This document shows, in pieces, positions 1-6,965 of a stretch of 9,438 nt of DNA. The notes beneath the pieces are model-generated. The model searched no databases, was not told the origin of the DNA, and worked only from the letters and a program-made list of their open reading frames with translations. The position numbers and the translations under genes were made by a program. The first letter of the stretch is position 1. Every line of letters begins with the position of its first letter. Origin of the DNA: Opitutia bacterium (GTDB lineage: Bacteria > Verrucomicrobiota > Verrucomicrobiia > Opitutales > JANYEO01); assembly GCA_025363025.1 (NCBI GenBank), contig JANYEO010000111.1:1-9438 (forward strand). The letters are read 5' to 3'.

Positions 1-1002
1 GATGATGGTACAATCATTAATGCCTGGAATGGTATTGATAATGGGCTAAAATGGGCTAAAGCCTATGCTCCGGCTTTAACCTATGTGGGCGGCACCGCCC
101 AAAGCATCATTCAGCCTGTAGGCGATTTAATTTTGCTCCTGGCCCAGCACCAAAAAATTGAGGAAGCCTATCATGCCGCCAAAGAAACCCTTAAAAATGC
201 AGCCCCTGGAGCAGCCACACAGGTAGCGACAGAACACTTGGCTACAAGCGAATTTGACCTTATCACCGGCTTATCATGGGTAGCCGCGGATATCCTCCAG
301 CTAACAGCAATGACCCCACTGCCTGGCAAAACATTGGCCACCTATAGCTCCCTCGGTATCGCTTTCTTTAACTTTGCATACGGCAGCACGTGGGGCAATA
401 TTAACAATTTCGTGAGCCACTATGCCGTTAGCAGCAGTGCGGGAAGCGTCGCTACTGATTTTGATAACCATGCAACTAGCATGTCAAACACCCCCTTTGC
501 TGCACAACAAGCTACCCCTGACGCTATTGAAAAAGCGGCAAAGCTAGCCCATTTGGCAGAGGCCATTGCCAACAACCAAGCGCCTTGGAGCCAAATTGTA
601 CCCTCGGCCCAAGCCTTTGGCAAGACCTTCAGCATTGCCACTATCATAAGTAGTACCGCTTTTAATAAACAATATGGGACGTTATCGGCCAGCACTATGA
701 CAGTTTCTACGGCCGCTTATGTGGGGAACTCCCTTTTTCATAGCTACTTTCCAAGTCCTTACGCGGGCCCTGCCGATGAGGCCATTAATGATTTCTTAAT
801 ATCATTAAACGATGAATATCAATTAAGAGCTGAAACTACGATTACTGAGTTTAATCAAATAAAAGGGCCCTCCTCTACTTTCCTGAAAGCCTTTATTGAT
901 AATACTAGCACGGGTATTTCGGCTAAAGATGGCCTGCTATTGGCACAAGAAGGGGCAACAGAGGGGGCACGGGCTCTGTTCAAAAGCCGTTTTCACTTAT
1001 AA
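1..1002 (+). CDS. Hypothetical protein, 3' part of a gene cut by the window edge
   Basis: The reading frame is open from the first base to the TAA at 1000-1002, giving 333 visible residues. The GTG at 85 is an internal Val codon in an open frame, so the true start lies upstream of the window. The protein is rich in Ala, Ser and Thr. It has stretches of moderate hydrophobicity, around visible residues 90-125 (ending near FFNFAYGSTWG) and 205-245, but no clear transmembrane segment. I recognise no catalytic motif and no family. The C-terminal part (visible residues 255-333) is more polar. The next gene starts 69 bp downstream on the same strand, and no terminator is visible between them. A large secreted or cell-surface protein is possible, but only from composition. 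Confident that it is coding, not confident about any role. Confidence 0.75.
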   Translation, partial: DDGTIINAWNGIDNGLKWAKAYAPALTYVGGTAQSIIQPVGDLILLLAQHQKIEEAYHAAKETLKNAAPGAATQVATEHLATSEFDLITGLSWVAADILQLTAMTPLPGKTLATYSSLGIAFFNFAYGSTWGNINNFVSHYAVSSSAGSVATDFDNHATSMSNTPFAAQQATPDAIEKAAKLAHLAEAIANNQAPWSQIVPSAQAFGKTFSIATIISSTAFNKQYGTLSASTMTVSTAAYVGNSLFHSYFPSPYAGPADEAINDFLISLNDEYQLRAETTITEFNQIKGPSSTFLKAFIDNTSTGISAKDGLLLAQEGATEGARALFKSRFHL

Positions 1003-1071
1003 AAGTAAATTCCCAGCGCTCTCCTGACGATAAGGCTTTGCAATCGGCTATAAAATGACTTTCATCCCCGG

Positions 1072-2454
1072 ATGACTGTTATTATGAACCGATTTGTGAT
1101 TGTAGGCGGGGGAGCTGCTGGCTTTTTTGGAGCTATTCGGGCAAAAGAAACACACCCGGACTGGGAGGTAGTCTTACTAGAAAAGGGCGCACACCTGCTC
1201 GCCAAAGTGAAAGTTTCTGGAGGGAGACGCTGCAATGTAACGCATGCATGCTTTGACCCGGCACAGCTTATTAAAAACTACCCACGGGGGAGCCGTGAAC
1301 TCCTAGGGCCCTTCCACCGCTTCCAGCCCAAAGATACGATTGCTTGGTTTAAAGAGCGCGGCGTTGAGCTAAAGATTGAAGAAGATGGGCGGATGTTCCC
1401 TACGACCGATGACTCTCAAACGATTATAGACTGCCTGTTTAAGGCGGCCAAGGACGTTGGCGTCATCATCCGTACAGAATGTGGACTAGTAGATGCTAAG
1501 CTTGCGAGCCCACTGCAGGTAGAAGGAGAAGCAGAAGATAAGGGACGGATTGAAGAATGCCTTGATTTTGAAGAATTTGTAGGACGGAGTGACGAGTGTA
1601 CATACGGTACTCGAGGAACGACAACCGACCAAAAATTCAAAAGAAAGGTATTATGCAGCGGTCTCGATAAATCTGATTTCTTATTGCTTTTAACCACTCA
1701 AGAATCCCTCCGAGCTCAAAAAGTGCTCTTAGCAACGGGAGGCAATGCTAACTCTAAAGGCTGGGATATTGCCAAAAAACTAGGCCATACGATTGAACCC
1801 CTCGTACCTTCTCTCTTTACATTTAACATCAAAGACTCTCGCTTGCATGACTTGCAGGGAGTCAGCATGCCGGAGACGGAAGTATCTGTACCCTCCATTA
1901 AACTTACGGCCAAAGGGCCTCTCCTCGTAACACATTGGGGCCTAAGTGGGCCCGGTGTATTAAAACTATCTGCCTGGGGGGCAAAGGCCCTAAGCGAGCA
2001 AAGCTATACCTTCACCCTCATTGTTAATTGGCTGGCCCAGCTAAGCGCACAGGAACTGCTCAAACTACTCAGCGATGGCAAAATGAACCGCGCCCGCCAG
2101 TACGTAAACTCTTACGGATTCTTAGGTATGCCTCAACGCCTCTGGGAACGATTTGTAGAAGGAGCAAACATCCCCCCCGAACGGCGCTGGGCAGATGTGA
2201 CAAAAGACGAATTCCTGGCTCTAACTAAAGAATTAAGCGCGGGTGAATATCAGGTAACAGGGAAAAGCACGCACAAAGAAGAATTCGTCACCTGCGGAGG
2301 CATCAAGCTTTCTGAGGTTAATTTTAAAACGATGGAAAGCAAAAAAGTACCCGGCTTGTATTTTGCAGGAGAAGCCCTCGACATCGATGGCGTTACCGGT
2401 GGCTTTAACTTCCAAGCTGCATGGACAACAGGATGGATTGCTGGGAGTGCTTAA
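1072..2454 (+). CDS. HI0933/YhiN-family FAD-dependent oxidoreductase carrying a 43-residue mobile-element insertion
   Basis: Residues 9-20 form the FAD-binding Rossmann loop (VGGGAAGFFGAI). They are followed by E37 for the ribose, SGG-R-CNVTH at 49-57, the ATGG loop at 221-224, HWGLSGPGVL at 288-297 and the C-terminal FAGEALDIDGVTGGFN at 431-446. These are hallmarks of the HI0933/YhiN flavoprotein family, whose cellular substrate is not firmly known. The family usually has SGGGRCN; here the third Gly is Arg (R52). Length is 460 aa, but residues about 156-198 come from a palindromic element (see 1542-1665). Without it the protein is 417 aa, a normal size. The insertion falls in a loop between strands just before SDFLLLL and the LLATGG motif. 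The frame is intact, so the protein may still work. The start may be ATG 1072 or ATG 1084 (MNRFVIVGGG, closer to the family); neither has a clear Shine-Dalgarno. The gene is convergent with the glycosyltransferase gene. Confidence 0.93.
   Translation: MTVIMNRFVIVGGGAAGFFGAIRAKETHPDWEVVLLEKGAHLLAKVKVSGGRRCNVTHACFDPAQLIKNYPRGSRELLGPFHRFQPKDTIAWFKERGVELKIEEDGRMFPTTDDSQTIIDCLFKAAKDVGVIIRTECGLVDAKLASPLQVEGEAEDKGRIEECLDFEEFVGRSDECTYGTRGTTTDQKFKRKVLCSGLDKSDFLLLLTTQESLRAQKVLLATGGNANSKGWDIAKKLGHTIEPLVPSLFTFNIKDSRLHDLQGVSMPETEVSVPSIKLTAKGPLLVTHWGLSGPGVLKLSAWGAKALSEQSYTFTLIVNWLAQLSAQELLKLLSDGKMNRARQYVNSYGFLGMPQRLWERFVEGANIPPERRWADVTKDEFLALTKELSAGEYQVTGKSTHKEEFVTCGGIKLSEVNFKTMESKKVPGLYFAGEALDIDGVTGGFNFQAAWTTGWIAGSA
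1537..1670. repeat. GATAA target-site duplication flanking the in-gene element
   Basis: GATAA is at 1537-1541 and at 1666-1670, exactly abutting the two ends of the 124-bp element. Removing the element and one copy restores a continuous frame reading ...GEAEDKSDFLLLL, which fits the flavoprotein family. Confidence 0.88.
1542..1665 (+). mobile_element. 124-bp palindromic MITE-like element inserted in frame in the flavoprotein gene
   Basis: Positions 1542-1665 align without gaps to 2583-2706 (offset 1041), with 13 differences by my count, about 90% identity. Similarity stops abruptly on both sides. The element is bounded by GATAA at 1537-1541 and again at 1666-1670, a perfect 5-bp target-site duplication. 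The total gain of 129 bp is exactly 43 codons, and the element is stop-free in the host frame (residues 158-198, including FEEFVGRSDECTYGT and three Cys). Ends are inverted: GGGACGG at the left and CGGTCTC at the right, decayed relative to the intergenic copy. Inner arms also pair: TTTTGAA (1566-1572) with TTCAAAA (1636-1642), and CGAGT (1593-1597) with ACTCG (1609-1613). No transposase is encoded, so movement would need one supplied from elsewhere. Confidence 0.9.
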
Positions 2455-2510
2455 ATTTTAAGGTACTCGAAGAACGACAACCAACCAAAAACTGGGAAGA
2501 AAGACATTAT

Positions 2511-2706
2511 GAGACCGCTGCATAATAGCGATTTTCAAACAATACATAGTATTTGATGTTTTTAAACACTCAGGACTATATAGAGACCGATTGCAGAATG
2601 CTTTGATTTTGAGGAATTTGTAGGACGAAGCGATGAATGTACATACGGTACTTGAGGAGCGACAACCGACCAAAAACTCAAAAGAAAGGTATTCTGCAGC
2701 GGTCTC
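2511..2706 (+). mobile_element. 196-bp MITE-like unit with 16-bp terminal inverted repeats
   Basis: The left end GAGACCGCTGCATAAT (2511-2526) is the inverse of the right end ATTCTGCAGCGGTCTC (2691-2706), with one mismatch in 16. The unit is flanked by ATTAT at 2506-2510 and 2707-2711. The right 124 bp (2583-2706) are the same unit as the in-gene copy; the left 72 bp (2511-2582) are AT-rich and have no counterpart at 1470-1541. In the frame that is open inside the flavoprotein, this copy has a TGA where the other has CGA, so it would not be translatable there. No transposase is encoded. Confidence 0.8.
2583..2706 (+). repeat. Inner 124-bp unit with its own left terminus
   Basis: A second left end, GAGACCGATTGCAGAAT, begins at 2583 and pairs with the right end, which read in reverse complement is GAGACCGCTGCAGAAT, allowing one bulged base. 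This is the same boundary at which the in-gene copy begins (1542). The 5 bp to its left (ATATA) do not match ATTAT, so the duplication belongs to the longer 196-bp unit. Confidence 0.75.
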
Positions 2707-2707
2707 A

Positions 2708-3940
2708 TTATACAGTGGTCACTGGGGCAATGACCTGAAGCGATGCCTTAACCGCTTCTAAAAAACCCTGGTGAAAGGCATTTAAGCTATGGCGCTCTTG
2801 CACACGCTGACGCAGTTGCAATAATACCTCGGACTGAGGCTTTGTGGTGGCATTTAAAATAGCGTCTACAAAAAGACCTGATTCCCCATAAGGGAATAGC
2901 CACTCCGCCGGCAGTATTTCGGCCATGCCATCGCGCTGAGAGGCAACGATAGGGAGCTCTTGATGCATTGCCTCTAACATCACCAAGGGGACGCCCTCGA
3001 AGCGTGAAGGGAGCACCAAGACATCTAAAGCAGAATAAACAGCCCCAAGGTCCTCCGTCCAAGGTATCCAGCTAAAATGTTGAGCCCAAGAGCCTTTTGC
3101 AACGGCTGACTGCAAACGTTCTTGATCGGGCCCATCCCCCACAACGCAGAAATGGTAACCGGCTAAAGCCTCCCAATGAAATTCGAGAGCCTTCAGGCAA
3201 AAATCGTGCCCTTTTTGCTTAAACTCTATCCGCCCGACCATCCCAATAATCTTCGGGTGAAGGGGAAGGCCTAAACGACGACGCCCCTGGGCCCGATCGC
3301 ATGGCAAAGCTTTAGAAAAATCTACCCCATTTTGTACTACCCGAATAGGCAAGCGTGTGCCATGGGCCCGCAGCATAGCGGCCATAGAGTCGCTAAGGGT
3401 AATAAAAGCATCCGGCAAATTGTAGAGATAGCGGTTAAACAAATCCCTCACCCAGCCTAATTTTGCCCCCATTTGAGATAAATGATGGGGTAAGGCTAAA
3501 TAACTAAGCACAGGGAGGCCTATCTTCCGCGCCACATAAATACCGGCCGAAGATAGCTCTACATCCCCTTGCAAAGCAAGCATAGCCTGAGGCTGCGTCC
3601 CCCTAAAAATGGATTCAATCTCCCTTAAAGAACCCGAGCAATGACGATTTCGCAGGCCTTGAAGCTTTCTACTATAAAAAGTCATAGGCAAAACCGCCAT
3701 AACACCCGGCATCTCCCGGGCTAGTTTCTCCAAGGCATAGACTAACTTTTCATTGGCCTGAGAGCAAACGGCTGTTAAACGGTATTCCCCTGATAACATG
3801 AGGGCTTTAACGCCTTCTAGCGCCATAACCTCATGCCCGCCAAAGGTGGCAGAATCATCATAAATTAAAAGCCGACGAACCGTCTTTGGCCGAGATGGCA
3901 TTACAGAAGGCATGGGAGGTTGAATGCAAGCAGAGTCCAC
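2708..3940 (-). CDS. GT4-type (GT-B fold) glycosyltransferase
   Basis: Probably transfers a sugar from a nucleotide-sugar donor to a cell-surface glycan or lipid; the substrate is unknown. The N-terminal half starts with RRLLIYDDSATFGGHE (22-37), the acceptor-side domain with its Gly-rich loop. The C-terminal half has VVQNGVDF (201-208), GMVGRIEFKQKG (233-244, basic K241/K243), VVGDGPD (266-272) and the EX7E motif E315-GVPLVML-E323 that contacts the donor in GT4 enzymes. Length of 410 aa is typical; no membrane segment is seen. The longest frame starts at GTG 3940; ATG at 3913 or 3901 would be equally good, and none has a Shine-Dalgarno. The stop lies in an ATTAT duplication and the last four residues (VTTV) are encoded by an old element end, so the native C-terminus was probably altered. 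It lies 157 bp downstream of fmdB on the same strand. Confidence 0.88.
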   Translation of the reverse strand: MDSACIQPPMPSVMPSRPKTVRRLLIYDDSATFGGHEVMALEGVKALMLSGEYRLTAVCSQANEKLVYALEKLAREMPGVMAVLPMTFYSRKLQGLRNRHCSGSLREIESIFRGTQPQAMLALQGDVELSSAGIYVARKIGLPVLSYLALPHHLSQMGAKLGWVRDLFNRYLYNLPDAFITLSDSMAAMLRAHGTRLPIRVVQNGVDFSKALPCDRAQGRRRLGLPLHPKIIGMVGRIEFKQKGHDFCLKALEFHWEALAGYHFCVVGDGPDQERLQSAVAKGSWAQHFSWIPWTEDLGAVYSALDVLVLPSRFEGVPLVMLEAMHQELPIVASQRDGMAEILPAEWLFPYGESGLFVDAILNATTKPQSEVLLQLRQRVQERHSLNAFHQGFLEAVKASLQVIAPVTTV

Positions 3941-4097
3941 AAAAAAACGAAAAAGTTAAATCCAGGGGTAAGACAAAAAAGACGCTAATGAAACGTTAAT
4001 TGATTTTTGAACGAGAGCAATGAGTCGATTGATAACTGATTACAATTAACAAAGCAAGCCTTTGCGATTAAAGGCAAAAATCCTAAAACATAAGCAT
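3941..4097. other. Intergenic region between fmdB and the glycosyltransferase gene
   Basis: No gene is seen. There is an 8-bp inverted repeat, GTTAATTG (3995-4002) and CAATTAAC (4043-4050), spaced 40 bp apart. A short hairpin lies just past the fmdB stop (see 4058-4075). No convincing -35/-10 pair was found. Confidence 0.5.
4058..4075 (-). terminator. Possible weak terminator hairpin after fmdB
   Basis: On the minus strand GCCTTT-AATCGC-AAAGGC forms a 6-bp stem with a 6-nt loop, about 22 nt after the fmdB stop. It is followed by TTGCTTTG, not a clean T-run, so termination is doubtful. Confidence 0.3.
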
Positions 4098-4412
4098 TTA
4101 AGGAGCGGGTGAAGCAGGATTACTAGCTGGGGCAGAGCTGCCAGCATCCGCTTTTTTTGGCGCTTCTTTAGACGTGCCAGTAGCATTACTCTCTCCTGCA
4201 GCTTCATTCTTGCCGGCAGGGCTAGCCACACGTTTATAGTCCGTCTCATAAAAGCCACCTCCTTTAAACATAATGCCAAGGCCAGTCCCAATTAAGCGGC
4301 GCAGCATAGGCCGCTGACATTTTGGGCACGTTTTTAAAGGATCATCTTTCATAGATTGAAAGAGTTCGAAAGTAGCGCCACAGGCATCGCATTCGTAATC
4401 GTAATTAGGCAT
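4098..4412 (-). CDS. FmdB-family zinc-ribbon protein
   Basis: A small regulatory-type zinc ribbon of 104 aa. The N-terminus MPNYDYECDACG carries C8 and C11, and TCPKC carries C29 and C32, giving the CxxC-17-CxxC zinc site of the FmdB family. It is followed by RRLIGTGLGIMFKGGGFYETDYKR (38-60), the usual end of the conserved domain. Residues from about 62 to 104 are a low-complexity Ala/Ser/Pro/Lys tail, common in this family and probably disordered. The family is named after a putative formamidase regulator, but its cellular role is not established. The start ATG is preceded by AT-rich sequence without a Shine-Dalgarno. It is divergent from ispA. Confidence 0.92.
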   Translation of the reverse strand: MPNYDYECDACGATFELFQSMKDDPLKTCPKCQRPMLRRLIGTGLGIMFKGGGFYETDYKRVASPAGKNEAAGESNATGTSKEAPKKADAGSSAPASNPASPAP

Positions 4413-4439
4413 AAAGAAAAATGAATTAATATTAGAATA

Positions 4440-4467
4440 GACATATGAAAATGTCTGACGAGGTCAA
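4440..4467 (-). promoter_or_regulatory. Possible promoter of fmdB
   Basis: On the minus strand TTGACC (4467-4462) is 16 bp from TATGTC (4445-4440). The -35 is good and the -10 poor. It overlaps a perfect 6-bp inverted repeat, AGACAT (4439-4444) and ATGTCT (4451-4456). It would give a leader of roughly 20 nt. Confidence 0.25.
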
Positions 4468-4511
4468 GTTTAGGCCTAGACAAGAAAACGTAGGGATTGC
4501 AGGCTATTTTT

Positions 4512-5408
4512 ATGGAAAATGCAGCGTTTAACCAGCAACTGGCTACTTGGAGGTCCCAAACCGAAGCCGCTTTAGAAAAATTAGTCCCCGCTGCAAGCAC
4601 CCCCCCTACCCGTTTGCACACAGCTATGCGTTACAGCCTACAGGCAGGTGGAAAGCGCCTTCGCCCCATACTTGTATTGGCAGGACACGCTTTATTTGGA
4701 GGAGATGTAGACCCCATGCCCGCTGCCGTTGCCATCGAATGCTTGCACACCTATAGCCTCATTCATGACGATTTGCCCGCTATTGATAATAGTGACCTAC
4801 GCCGCGGTAAACCAACCTGCCATAAAGCATTTGACGAAGCCACAGCCCTCCTTGCAGGTGATGCTCTTTTAACCCACGCCTTCTACCTCCTTAGCACACA
4901 CTACCCCGCCCCCTTGGCCCAAGCCTTAGTGGCTGATCTTGCCTTAGCGGCCAGTAGCCAGTATTTAATTGGCGGACAAATGGAAGATATTTTGGCTGAA
5001 ACTACCCCACCAGCAGCAGGCATAACCATAGCCCAGCGGCTAGATTTTATACACCAAGGCAAAACTGCAGCCCTTATTGCTTCAAGCCTACGCATGGGCT
5101 TACGTTTAAGCAATGTATCGGAAGAAGCTATAGCCAAGGCCACAAAGCTAGGAACTGCCCTTGGGCTTGCCTTTCAAATAGTAGATGACGTCCTCGATGC
5201 CACAGGAACGCACGATACGCTTGGCAAAACCGCTGGTGCAGACGCCGCACGCGGAAAGCTTACCTACCCTGCGGTTTATGGGCTAGAAGGCGCTAAAGCC
5301 TCGGCCCACCATTTAACAGCCGAGGCTTTAGCCACCTGCCAAGAACTAGGCGGCCAAAATGCTTTTATGCTCAAGCTCATACAAGACCTTGAGCATAGGT
5401 TACATTAA
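4512..5408 (+). CDS. ispA: Polyprenyl (farnesyl/geranylgeranyl) diphosphate synthase, IspA type
   Basis: A cytoplasmic trans-prenyltransferase that condenses isopentenyl diphosphate with allylic diphosphates to make C15-C20 chains for quinones, carotenoids and undecaprenyl phosphate. From the ATG the visible motifs are GGKRLRP near residue 46, the first Asp-rich motif in [20 protein letters not shown] (about 79-98), [19 protein letters not shown], and the second Asp-rich motif FQIVDDVLD (about 216-224) followed by [17 protein letters not shown]. All Asp residues of both motifs are present. Length is 298 aa, normal for IspA. The frame extends to TTG 4497, but ATG 4512 has a weak AGG about 9 nt upstream and gives a family-like N-terminus, so I prefer it. 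Chain length cannot be settled from the sequence by eye. Its stop overlaps by 4 bp the stop of the convergent aminopeptidase gene. Confidence 0.93.
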   Translation: MENAAFNQQLATWRSQTEAALEKLVPAASTPPTRLHTAMRYSLQAGGKRLRPILVLAGHALFGGDVDPMPAAVAIECLHTYSLIHDDLPAIDNSDLRRGKPTCHKAFDEATALLAGDALLTHAFYLLSTHYPAPLAQALVADLALAASSQYLIGGQMEDILAETTPPAAGITIAQRLDFIHQGKTAALIASSLRMGLRLSNVSEEAIAKATKLGTALGLAFQIVDDVLDATGTHDTLGKTAGADAARGKLTYPAVYGLEGAKASAHHLTAEALATCQELGGQNAFMLKLIQDLEHRLH

Positions 5409-6523
5409 ACCAAGTTTTCGGGGTTTAACAATACCAGCCCTTCCCCGATAAAACGGCCATCTTTGCGGATAAGCTCTCCATCAAAACGAATCTCCCCACC
5501 CCCATGCTCGGGGCGCTGGATGCAAACGAGATCCCAATGCACTTGAGAACGATTTCCGTTATCTGCTATCTCGTAAGCTTGACCAGGAGTGAAATGGAAA
5601 GAGCCGGCAATCTTCTCATCGAAAAGAATATCGCGCATGGCTTCTTGCACATGCGGGTTAAACCCTAAAGCAAACTCCCCCACATAACGAGCCCCAGGAT
5701 CTGTATCTAAAATTTCATTTAAACGCTTAGTATTGCTGGAAGTAGCTTCAACAATTTTACCGGCTTTAAAAACGAGCCGTACATTATCAAACGCCGTCCC
5801 CTGGTAAACCGTAGGCGTATTGTAGCTAATAACCCCCTCGACACTCTCTTTAACAGGAGCCGTAAATACTTCTCCATCAGGAATATTGTGCTGTCCCCCG
5901 CACGGAATAGCCGAGATACCCTTGATTGAAAATTTAAGATCTGTACCTTGCGCTGTAATGTGTACCTTATCTGCACGTTCCATACGGGCCTTAAGCGCAG
6001 CCATACCGGGGGCCATGCGGCTATAATCCAGCGTACAAACGCGGAAGAAAAATTCCTCAAAAGCCGCTGTACTCATCCCTGCGAGCTGAGCCATTGAGGG
6101 CGTTGGCCAACGCAAAACGACCCACTTGGTATTATTAACCCGGTAATCCTGCACGGGCTTGGTTGCTTGCAGCCAATGCTTCAATGTTTCAGCAGAAAGA
6201 TCTGACTGTTCGAAAATATTCTGGGCCCCACGAATAGCAATATACCCCTGAACACCCTGCATCCGCGCTAACTCCCATGCAGCTTGTGTGTTAAAACCAT
6301 CTAAATGCCCTTCGCGGATAAACTCACGCATTAGAGCGGGCTCCTGCCAATGAATAAAAGGAAGGCCCCCCCGTTCGCGAATAGCCCTCAAGAGCGCAAT
6401 CCCCATTTCCTTAGGGGTATCTGCCATATCGATAAGCACATGCTCTCCTGGCTGTACATTAACAGAGAAACCGACAAGGCCCGCGGCCAATTGCTCATAC
6501 AGGGGATGTACCATAGCCTTCAT
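5405..6523 (-). CDS. M29-family (AmpS/AmpT/PepS-type) metallo-aminopeptidase
   Basis: A cytoplasmic exopeptidase that removes N-terminal residues using a two-metal centre. All five metal ligands expected for family M29 are visible: E218 in [17 protein letters not shown]283 in [12 protein letters not shown]310 in GSFHFTPG, and H329 with D331 in QVHWDLV. The N-terminal domain has the usual [19 protein letters not shown] (9-27), close to the family's opening. Length of 372 aa is slightly short but complete. The start is ATG 6523 or ATG 6514 (MVHPLYEQ); the second has AAGG 4 nt upstream, so either is possible. The gene converges on ispA with a 4-bp overlap and no terminator is visible there, so read-through antisense RNA is conceivable. 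It is probably transcribed alone from the gene-poor region to its right. Confidence 0.93.
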   Translation of the reverse strand: MKAMVHPLYEQLAAGLVGFSVNVQPGEHVLIDMADTPKEMGIALLRAIRERGGLPFIHWQEPALMREFIREGHLDGFNTQAAWELARMQGVQGYIAIRGAQNIFEQSDLSAETLKHWLQATKPVQDYRVNNTKWVVLRWPTPSMAQLAGMSTAAFEEFFFRVCTLDYSRMAPGMAALKARMERADKVHITAQGTDLKFSIKGISAIPCGGQHNIPDGEVFTAPVKESVEGVISYNTPTVYQGTAFDNVRLVFKAGKIVEATSSNTKRLNEILDTDPGARYVGEFALGFNPHVQEAMRDILFDEKIAGSFHFTPGQAYEIADNGNRSQVHWDLVCIQRPEHGGGEIRFDGELIRKDGRFIGEGLVLLNPENLV

Positions 6524-6834
6524 AGGCTACGCGTAATGCTGATTTCGCCAAGATAAAATCACCTGATGAAAAAGTTAGTTACCACCCTTTGGCCACTCTC
6601 TCCTACCTTGTTAATATTGAATAGAGTATTTTAAAGAAACCCATGCGGTCTGAGCTCGTTAAAAAATATTTCCAGAAGAAAAGGACTGATTCTCAAAATT
6701 TGGGGCTGTATCAAATAACGGGCTGAACCAGATAAAATTGAAAAAGAAAAGGCTTAGTTTAATCTGATACAGACCTAAAACAATATAAAGCGCTTTTAAC
6801 TCTATATCTGTTCCAACAGGCACATAGGGCTAGG
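6524..6834. other. Intergenic region upstream of the aminopeptidase gene
   Basis: About 310 bp with no convincing gene on either strand. It is AT-rich and contains an imperfect inverted repeat (6704-6774) and one copy of a 14-bp repeat (6767-6780). The aminopeptidase promoter should be here, but no clear -35/-10 pair was identified. Confidence 0.5.
6704..6774. repeat. Imperfect inverted repeat
   Basis: GG-CTGTATCA-AAT (6704-6716) pairs with AATCTGATACAGACC (6761-6774), with an 8-bp perfect core, CTGTATCA/TGATACAG, and a loop of about 50 nt. No T-run follows, so it does not look like a terminator. It may be a decayed small repeat or a structured leader. Confidence 0.4.
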
Positions 6835-6965
6835 TCATTCCTTCGAATACTTTTTATCACCTTTAATTTTTGATTTTTTGTCCTTGTCGGTAAGGCCCAA
6901 GCTATCTGATATTTGTTCTCCAATGGCCAATGGGCCTTGCTTCCAAAGTTTATACAGACCTAAAA
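6767..6965. repeat. 14-bp direct repeat pair
   Basis: ATACAGACCTAAAA occurs at 6767-6780 and 6952-6965. The second lies inside the 56-aa frame, the first in the right arm of the inverted repeat. A chance match of this length within 200 bp is unlikely; it may mark a partial duplication. Confidence 0.4.

Larger units (their letters stand above)
2506..2711. repeat. ATTAT target-site duplication flanking the 196-bp unit
   Basis: ATTAT at 2506-2510 and 2707-2711 directly abuts both termini. It corresponds to the ATTAT present inside the undisturbed in-gene copy (1650-1654), which identifies the target as another element copy. The right ATTAT contains the glycosyltransferase stop codon (TAA on the minus strand, 2708-2710). 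Confidence 0.78.
2461..2722 (+). mobile_element. Older, truncated copy of the element, split by a later insertion
   Basis: Positions 2462-2510 match 1606-1654 of the in-gene copy (about 41 of 49 bases). The match then stops at ATTAT. After the 196-bp unit (2511-2706) and a second ATTAT, it resumes: 2712-2722 (ACAGTGGTCAC) matches the element's right end GCAGCGGTCTC at 8 of 11 positions. The left half is missing, and the remnant begins just after the flavoprotein stop codon. This is best explained as an old copy interrupted by a younger one. The last part also encodes the C-terminal residues of the glycosyltransferase on the opposite strand. Confidence 0.75.

Noticed and set aside
43..60. Short tandem repeat (ATGGGCTAA-like, twice)
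   Set aside because: Two 9-10 bp units inside a coding frame (GLKWAK); too short to call a repeat feature.
2028..2228. 66-aa plus-strand frame inside the flavoprotein gene
   Set aside because: It is a shifted-frame shadow of a well-conserved coding sequence.
2458..2673. 71-aa minus-strand open frame across the intergenic elements
   Set aside because: It lies wholly in repeat sequence and part of it mirrors the minus-strand frame in the in-gene copy (1416-1697). This reflects the element's low stop density, not a separate gene, though it adds to the question of what the element encodes.
4439..4456. AGACAT/ATGTCT palindrome between fmdB and ispA as an operator
   Set aside because: A 6-bp arm in AT-rich DNA is expected by chance; kept only as a note with the weak promoter.
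5395..5415. Bidirectional terminator at the ispA/aminopeptidase convergence
   Set aside because: No stem-loop or T-run is present in the 4-bp overlap region.
6640..6655. GCGGTCT near 6647 as a further element end
   Set aside because: Only 7 bases match the element terminus and the flanks do not align.
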